The notes under the pieces: model-generated
Database searches by the model: none
What the model saw: the letters and a program-made list of their open reading frames with translations, nothing else
What the model was told of the DNA's origin: nothing
Position numbers and translations under genes: made by a program
Assembly: GCF_004151105.1 (NCBI RefSeq)
Contig: NZ_PHRF01000041.1
Coordinates: 248,001 to 312,000 of the forward strand
From: Streptomyces sp. L-9-10
Lineage (GTDB): Bacteria > Actinomycetota > Actinomycetes > Streptomycetales > Streptomycetaceae
Reading direction: 5' to 3'
DNA length: 64,000 nucleotides
Part shown: positions 56,488 to 64,000 of the stretch, piece by piece
Position numbering within the stretch: position 1 is the first letter of the stretch
Layout of the letters: every line of letters begins with the position of its first letter

Positions 56488-59091
56488 TCAGCGGAGAGCG
56501 CTCTCCGTGGCCGTCCCCGCCGATCGCTCCGGTGGCGCGGACGCCGTGATCACCGCGCTGAGCGGCAGGTCTCCGGCCGACCGGCCGCCGTGCAGCAGCA
56601 GTTCGCCCGGTACGGTCTCCCGGCGGTGACGCTCCACCGACCAGCGCTCCGTCGCCCGGCCTTCCACCCGTACCACCGCGACGACGTCCTCCTCCGGGTC
56701 CGCGACGACCGCCGCGTATCCGGCGAGCCGCCGCACCGCCGGCTCCCCGGCGGACGAGGGCCCCGTCAGATAGAGCTGGACCACCTCGCGGCCCCGCCTG
56801 CGGCCCGTGTTGCGCAGCCGTACCCGTACGTCGAAGGGCCGGCCCGCGATCACCTCGTCCGGTGCCTCCATCGCCCCGTACGTCCACTCGGTGTAGCCCA
56901 GGCCGTGGCCGAACCAGTGGGCGGGCGGGGTGCCCGAGCGCAGCCAGGCGCGGTAGCCGATGTACGGGCCCTCGGTGTAGGGGAGCCGGCCCCGTTCCGG
57001 ACGGGTGCGCAGTACGGGCACGTCCTCCTCGGCCGCCCCCCAGGTGGTGGGCAGCCGGCCGCCCGGCTCGGCGCGGCCGAACAGTACGTCGGCCAGTCCG
57101 TCCCCGGCCTCCTGCCCGGGGAACCAGGCCAGCAGCAGCGCGGGCACCTCCGCGCGCCAGGGGAGGGCGACGGGGCCGCCCGCGTTGAGGATCACGACCG
57201 TACGGGGATTGGCGCGGACGACGGCCCGTACCAACGCGTCCTGGCCGTCGGGCAGTACGAGCGTGTCGCGGTCGCGGCCCTCCGACTCGCTCTCCTCGGT
57301 GGTGCCCACGACGACCACGGCGGCGTCCGCGTCCCGGGCCGCGGCGACGGCCGCGGCGAGCGCCGTCGCGGCGTCGCCCGGCGGCGGGGCGGCTGCCAGG
57401 ATCGTCGCCACCCCGGTGCCGGGGGCGAGTCCGCGTCTGGCGACCACCTCCACCTCCTCCCCGGCGGCCAGTGCGGTACGTACGGACCGGTACGGCGGGG
57501 CGACATGGACCCGGGTCGGATCGTCCGAGTCCAGCGGGAAGGTGCCGGACAGCACGGTCCGGCCCGCGACGGAGAGGGACAGCGGTCCCCAGCCGCCGAC
57601 CGCGAGTGTCCATTCGCCGTCCTGACGGGGCCGGATCAGGGCCCGGATCTCCACGGTCTCCGCGCCCGCCACCCTGGCCGGTTCCACGATCCGTCCCGAC
57701 AGCCGGTGCTCCGCGTGGAGTTCGGCACCCTCCGTGTTCAACAGCCTTACCAGCACGCCCGGTTCACCACTGACCGGATCGCGGGTGGACGGCCCGTCGG
57801 CCCGTACCGGATCCAGCGGCCGGGGCAGCGCGCCCGGGGGAAGGCCGGGGGCGTACGTCACCTCGGCGGTCGGGTCCAGGGACGCGCGGATGCCGTCGAG
57901 CGGGGAGACCAGCGAGGCGGGGAACACCTCCGCGCTGCCGCCGCCCTGGATCCGCACCGCCGCGGCATGCGCACCGATGACCGCGACGGAGCGCAGCCGC
58001 GCGGGGTCCAGGGGCAGCAACTCCCCGTCGTTGCGCAGCAGGACGGCGCCGGCGGCGACCGCCCGGCGCAGCAGCGCGCGCGACGCGGTCTCCGGCGCGG
58101 CGGACGGCAGGGCAGCCGGCCGCCGTACCCGGGGCGGGTCGCCCAGGGCGCCCACCCGGTCGGCCAGCCGCAGCAGTCGCCGCACCTTGTCGTCGATCCG
58201 TTCCACGGGGACGAGCCCCCGCTCCACCGCGGCGCGCAGCCCTTCGGCCCAGGGGCCGTCGGGGCCCGGCATCGCCAGGTCCTGGGCGGCGCGGGCCGTG
58301 TCGAGCAGGGAGCGCACCGCGCCCCAGTCGGAGAGGACCGGCCCGTCGAAGCCCCACTCGCTCTTGAGGGGCCGCTCCAGCAGCGGCGCCGCCGCCATCG
58401 TGACGCCGTTGACCTGGTTGTACGCCGACATCACCGCCCAGACGCCGGCCTCCACCGCGGCCTCGAAGGGGGCGAGATAGACCTCGCGCAGCGTCTGTTC
58501 GTCCACACGCACGTCCACGGTGAGCCGGTCGGTCTCCGCGTCGTTGGCGACGAAGTGCTTGGCGGTGGCCGCGACTCTACCGGACTGGACGCCGCCGATC
58601 AGCGCGGCGCCGGTGCGCCCCGTCAGCAGCGGGTCCTCGGAGAAGCACTCGAAGTGCCGCCCGCCCAGCGGTGACCGGTGCAGATTGAGGGTGGGCGCGA
58701 GCAGGACGTCCACGCCCTTGCGCCGGGCCTCGGCGGCGAGCAGCCCGCCCAGCTCCGCGACCAGTTCGTCGTCCCAGGCGGCGGCGAGCGCGGTGGGGGA
58801 GGGCAGGACGAGTGAGGTGTCCCGTTCGTCCCAGGCTTCGCCCCGTACCCCCGCCGGCCCGTCGGAGAAGGTGAGCGCCCGCAGCCCGATGGCCGGCTCC
58901 GCGTGCGTGCGCCAGGTGCTCGCGCCCGTCAGCAGACGCACCTTCTGGCCGAGATCCAGCTTCTCCAGCAGATGGCCGATCTCCTCGTCGGTCACGCCTG
59001 CCCTGTCCCTGTCCGCCCTGTCCCTGCCCGCTCTGTCCGACCCGGCCTTGTCCGACCCGGCCTTGTCCCCGCCCGTGCCCACCCCGCCCAT
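56488..59091 (-). CDS. Beta-glucosidase, GH3, with PA14 domain
   Basis: An 867-residue GH3 enzyme. The catalytic barrel carries the nucleophile Asp255 in DGPVLSDWGAV, with KHFVANDAETDR and APTLNLHRSPLGGRHFECFSED before it. A PA14-like insert lies within the second domain (LLNTEGAELHAEHRL to GRTVLSGTF), as in BglX/KmBglI-type enzymes, and a fibronectin-like C-terminus follows. No signal peptide, so intracellular. The N-terminal ~25 residues are Asp/Lys/Ala/Gly/Arg repeats from repeated DNA; GTG 58995 (VTDEEIGHLLEK) is a possible shorter start. GGAGGGG precedes ATG 59091. It is followed 16 bases later by its LacI regulator. Its last codons contain one of the regulator boxes. Confidence 0.9.
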   Translation of the reverse strand: MGGVGTGGDKAGSDKAGSDRAGRDRADRDRAGVTDEEIGHLLEKLDLGQKVRLLTGASTWRTHAEPAIGLRALTFSDGPAGVRGEAWDERDTSLVLPSPTALAAAWDDELVAELGGLLAAEARRKGVDVLLAPTLNLHRSPLGGRHFECFSEDPLLTGRTGAALIGGVQSGRVAATAKHFVANDAETDRLTVDVRVDEQTLREVYLAPFEAAVEAGVWAVMSAYNQVNGVTMAAAPLLERPLKSEWGFDGPVLSDWGAVRSLLDTARAAQDLAMPGPDGPWAEGLRAAVERGLVPVERIDDKVRRLLRLADRVGALGDPPRVRRPAALPSAAPETASRALLRRAVAAGAVLLRNDGELLPLDPARLRSVAVIGAHAAAVRIQGGGSAEVFPASLVSPLDGIRASLDPTAEVTYAPGLPPGALPRPLDPVRADGPSTRDPVSGEPGVLVRLLNTEGAELHAEHRLSGRIVEPARVAGAETVEIRALIRPRQDGEWTLAVGGWGPLSLSVAGRTVLSGTFPLDSDDPTRVHVAPPYRSVRTALAAGEEVEVVARRGLAPGTGVATILAAAPPPGDAATALAAAVAAARDADAAVVVVGTTEESESEGRDRDTLVLPDGQDALVRAVVRANPRTVVILNAGGPVALPWRAEVPALLLAWFPGQEAGDGLADVLFGRAEPGGRLPTTWGAAEEDVPVLRTRPERGRLPYTEGPYIGYRAWLRSGTPPAHWFGHGLGYTEWTYGAMEAPDEVIAGRPFDVRVRLRNTGRRRGREVVQLYLTGPSSAGEPAVRRLAGYAAVVADPEEDVVAVVRVEGRATERWSVERHRRETVPGELLLHGGRSAGDLPLSAVITASAPPERSAGTATESALR
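56492..56507. promoter_or_regulatory. CGGAGAGCGCTCTCCG box in the 3' end of the GH3 gene
   Basis: A perfect 16-bp palindrome, 21 bases upstream of the LacI start. It encodes part of the last GH3 residues (TESALR). Confidence 0.7.
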
Positions 59092-59110
59092 GCCTGCCCC
59101 CTCCGTACGA

Positions 59111-59128
59111 CGGGAGAGCGCTCTCCCG
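59111..59128. promoter_or_regulatory. CGGGAGAGCGCTCTCCCG box upstream of the GH3 gene
   Basis: A perfect 18-bp palindrome, the longest of the four. It lies 20 bases before the GH3 start, overlapping the likely transcription start region. Confidence 0.75.
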
Positions 59129-59250
59129 CTCTCCTCGCACAGATTCCCCGGACTCCGGCGGCCCTGTCAACGGCCGCCGATATGCGGCTCCTTGAGACGC
59201 GGCCGGGTCCGGGGTGGCACGCTGGGTGCTCAGGGGTGGCCGGGGAGTAG

Positions 59251-61611
<2,361 letters not shown>

Positions 61612-61729
61612 GCGCCCACGATCTCTTGCCGGCGTGATTCCGGCGTCGTCCTGGAGAGGTCATTTCGGCGTACTGCTCTCGTAGTACACAGTGGGGCGGG
61701 ATGTAGTCCTACGGAGGGGATGGCGGGAT

Positions 61730-62476
61730 ATGGACCGGGCGGACGATACGGACCTGATAGGGCCGGCGGTCCTGGCGCGGGTCGCCGCCGTGGGCGGATT
61801 CTTCGCCCTGCGCACGGGAGCACCCGCCGCCGGCCAGGTGCCGCTGGCCCGGGTCTACGCGGGCGACACCGCGCCGCTCACCGCCCGTGTCGACAAGGTC
61901 GCCGCCCGGCTGCGCGCCCCCGAGCGCAGGATCGGTGCCTCGGTGGCGCAGCTCGGCCTCGCCGCCCGGCTCTGGTCGATCGCGCTCGGCTGCGCCGTAC
62001 TCGCGGACGCGGTCCCCGATCTGGACCCGCGCCGGCTTCACTGGGACCCGGAGGCGACCTCACCCGACGACCTCCTGCTGACCGGTCCGCGCGCGCTGCC
62101 CGGCACCGCCGGGACCGTGCGCGAGGTGGTGCAGTACGGCCATCTCGTCCCGCTCGCCGATGCACTGCGGCGCGATGGCCGGATCTCGCCCCGGCTGCTG
62201 TGGGGAAACGCGGGCTCCGCGCTGGCCGGAGCCGTACGGGAGCTGACCGTCTGGGGAGAGGGAAACGGCAGACCGGAGGTGGCGGAACGGGCCGGGGCAC
62301 TGGCCGCGGAGCTGTTCGCGCACCCGGACCTGCGCGCCACGGGCGGTCCGGTGGCCGGATCGTTCCGCCGGCGCAGCTGCTGTCTCCACTACCGGTGCCC
62401 GTCGGGCGGGCTGTGCGGGGACTGCGTCTTCGACCGGCCGCCCCGGCGGTCTTCCGCGCCGGCGGTTTCCGGGTGA
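61730..62476 (+). CDS. FhuF-like [2Fe-2S] ferric-siderophore reductase
   Basis: A 248-residue protein. The C-terminus RRRSCCLHYRCPSGGLCGDCVF contains the CC-x10-C-x2-C motif that binds the [2Fe-2S] centre of FhuF siderophore reductases. The rest, rich in Ala and Leu, matches Streptomyces members. ATG 61730 follows GGAGGGG by 10 bases. It lies 43 bases before glgA on the same strand; the connection may be accidental. No siderophore uptake genes are next to it. Confidence 0.8.
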   Translation: MDRADDTDLIGPAVLARVAAVGGFFALRTGAPAAGQVPLARVYAGDTAPLTARVDKVAARLRAPERRIGASVAQLGLAARLWSIALGCAVLADAVPDLDPRRLHWDPEATSPDDLLLTGPRALPGTAGTVREVVQYGHLVPLADALRRDGRISPRLLWGNAGSALAGAVRELTVWGEGNGRPEVAERAGALAAELFAHPDLRATGGPVAGSFRRRSCCLHYRCPSGGLCGDCVFDRPPRRSSAPAVSG

Positions 62477-62519
62477 CCATGGCAGGGCTGCGATCGCCGG
62501 GCGAGGACGGGGGGATGGC

Positions 62520-63692
62520 GTGAGACTCGGGCTGCTCACCCGCGAGTATCCGCCGGATGTCTACGGCGGTGCCGGCGTCCATGTGGAGTTCCTGGCTCGG
62601 GAGTTGCGCTCCCTGACCGAGCTGGAGGTGCACTGCTGGGGCGGCGACGGCACGGAACCCGCGGCCGGGGTGGTACGCCACCGGGCCGCCGCGGGACTCG
62701 ACGGGGCCAATGACGCGCTGCGCACCTTCTCGGTGGACCTGGCGATGGCCGCCGCCCTGGAGGGCCGCGAACTGGTCCACTCCCACACCTGGTACGCCAA
62801 TCTCGCCGGCCATGTCGCCAAGCTGCTGTACGGCATCCCGCATGTGATGACCGCGCACTCCCTGGAGCCGCTGCGCCCCTGGAAGGCCGAGCAGCTCGGC
62901 GGCGGTTACGCCCTCTCCAGCTGGGCCGAGCGCACGGCCGTCGAGGGCGCGGACGCCGTCATCGCCGTCTCCCGGGGCATGCGAGACGACATCCTCGCCT
63001 GCTATCCGTCGCTCGACCCGGACAGGGTGCGGGTCGTCCACAACGGCATCGACACCCTTCTCTACCGCCCGGACCGGGGGACCGGCGTACTGGACCGGAT
63101 CGGTATCGACCCCGACCGCCCCTACGTGCTCTTCGTCGGCCGTATCACCCGCCAGAAGGGCGTGCCGCATCTGCTGCGCGCCGCCCGCGCCCTGGACCCC
63201 GGCGCCCAGCTGGTGCTGTGCGCGGGCGCGCCGGACACCCCCGAGGTCGGCGCGGAGTTCCGTGAGCTGGTCGAGGAGCTGGGGCGGACGCGCGACGGTG
63301 TGCACTGGATCCCGGAGATGCTGCCGCGCCCCGAGGTGATCCAACTCCTCACCCACGCGGCGGTGTTCGCCTGCCCCTCGGTGTACGAGCCGCTCGGCAT
63401 CGTCAATCTGGAGGCGATGGCGTGCGGGACGGCCGTGGTCGCCTCGGCGGTCGGCGGAATCCCCGAGGTCGTGGACGACGGGGGTACGGGCCTGCTCGTG
63501 CCGTACGACGAACGCCACCCGGAGGCCTTCGAGTCGGGGCTCACCGAAGCGCTCAACCGCGTGCTCGACGATCCGGAGTCGGCGGCCCGGATGGGAGCCG
63601 CGGGGCGGCGCCGCGCGGTGCGGGAGTTCGGCTGGGACCAGGTGGCCCGCCGTACGTACGCGGTGTACGAGGAACTGCTCACGTCGCGATAA
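62520..63692 (+). CDS. glgA: Glycogen synthase / maltose-1-phosphate synthase (GT4)
   Basis: A 390-residue GT4 glycosyltransferase. [23 protein letters not shown] binds donor phosphates, and the EX7E motif is [30 protein letters not shown] is typical. The length and context match actinobacterial GlgA (also called GlgM), which uses ADP-glucose, and in some species makes maltose-1-phosphate. The GTG at 62520 follows a GAGGACGGGGGG stretch. It is followed 65 bases later by glgC. Confidence 0.87.
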   Translation: MRLGLLTREYPPDVYGGAGVHVEFLARELRSLTELEVHCWGGDGTEPAAGVVRHRAAAGLDGANDALRTFSVDLAMAAALEGRELVHSHTWYANLAGHVAKLLYGIPHVMTAHSLEPLRPWKAEQLGGGYALSSWAERTAVEGADAVIAVSRGMRDDILACYPSLDPDRVRVVHNGIDTLLYRPDRGTGVLDRIGIDPDRPYVLFVGRITRQKGVPHLLRAARALDPGAQLVLCAGAPDTPEVGAEFRELVEELGRTRDGVHWIPEMLPRPEVIQLLTHAAVFACPSVYEPLGIVNLEAMACGTAVVASAVGGIPEVVDDGGTGLLVPYDERHPEAFESGLTEALNRVLDDPESAARMGAAGRRRAVREFGWDQVARRTYAVYEELLTSR

Positions 63693-63757
63693 CCACGACC
63701 ACGTGGGGAACAGGCACAGATACAGATACCCAGCAGGTCCGGACAGAGGGAGCGGCC

Positions 63758-64000
63758 ATGCGCGGTGGACCTTCGGTGCTCGGGATCGTACTGGCGGGCG
63801 GGGAGGGCAAGCGCCTGCTGCCGCTCACCGCCGACCGGGCCAAACCCGCGGTGACCTTCGGCGGTACATACCGCCTCGTCGACTTCGTCCTCTCGAACCT
63901 CGTGAACGCCGACATCCTGCGCATCTGTGTGCTCACGCAGTACAAGTCGCACTCCCTGGACCGCCATGTCAGCACCACCTGGCGGATGTCCAGCCTCCTC
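63758..64000 (+). CDS. glgC: Glucose-1-phosphate adenylyltransferase (partial)
   Basis: The first 81 residues are in the window: [26 protein letters not shown] is the nucleotide-binding loop, and [20 protein letters not shown] follows. These are the GlgC N-terminal signatures, including the GGxGxRL loop. It makes ADP-glucose from ATP and glucose-1-phosphate for GlgA. The gene runs off the window end. ATG 63758 follows GGGAGCGG. Confidence 0.95.
   Translation, partial: MRGGPSVLGIVLAGGEGKRLLPLTADRAKPAVTFGGTYRLVDFVLSNLVNADILRICVLTQYKSHSLDRHVSTTWRMSSLL

Overview
The window is high-GC DNA with GC-rich third codon positions. Gene starts are mostly ATG or GTG behind GGAGG-type ribosome sites. The families present (secreted glycoside hydrolases, LacI, ROK, DeoR and TetR regulators, SpoIIE/PP2C phosphatase, Rpf-type wall enzyme, carbohydrate ABC importers without their own ATPase, glycogen genes) point to Streptomyces or a very close actinomycete. 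It looks like chromosomal DNA rich in sugar and polymer utilisation genes. I saw no rRNA, tRNA, CRISPR array, prophage or insertion sequence.

Layout. 0-2.1 kb: tandem repeats, then a secreted GH71/99-like enzyme. 2.2-8.2 kb: an oxalate-degradation locus (frc and oxc divergent from an oxalyl-CoA synthetase, plus a LysR regulator). 8.4-13.2 kb: a GNAT-AAA fusion, an MFS exporter with a divergent TetR repressor and twin operators, then two gene remnants facing each other head to head. 13.3-25.3 kb: HEIGH metalloprotease, PAS/GAF/SpoIIE phosphatase, phosphoglucomutase, a LacI regulator, an SDR/HxlR pair, and an alpha-xylosidase. 25.5-29.6 kb: a GH19 chitinase and AA10 LPMO behind a DasR-type double repeat, then an MMPL transporter. 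29.7-39.3 kb: a frameshifted GH76 mannanase, a small antitoxin-like gene, an endonuclease III-like protein, an SGNH hydrolase, a translationally coupled NAD-kinase-like/SPFH pair with two dyads over its promoter, DoxX, GNAT, a racemase-like protein, and 6-phosphogluconate dehydrogenase. 39.6-42.6 kb: a DUF1996 secreted protein and a clan GH-A glycosidase. 43-49 kb: a DeoR-controlled polyol operon. 49-55.3 kb: a ROK-controlled beta-glucoside importer with a GH1 glucosidase. 55.3-59.1 kb: a LacI regulator and a GH3 glucosidase. 59.3-64 kb: an Rpf-LysM-M23 wall enzyme, an EamA transporter, a FhuF-like protein, glycogen synthase and the start of glgC.

Themes. Extracellular polymers (chitin, mannan, beta-glucans, xyloglucan-type oligosaccharides) and oxalate are typical of plant litter and fungal biomass, and the gene set suits that diet. 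Oligosaccharides enter through ABC importers. Neither importer has an ATPase gene here, which is normal where a shared MsiK-type ATPase is used. Intracellular GH1, GH3 and GH31 enzymes finish the breakdown, and Pgm, GlgC and GlgA connect to glycogen. A perfect palindrome with core GGAGAGCGCTCTCC occurs four times, beside the DUF1996 gene, the GH-A gene, the LacI gene and the GH3 gene. It probably defines a local beta-glucan regulon of the LacI protein at 55.3-56.5 kb.
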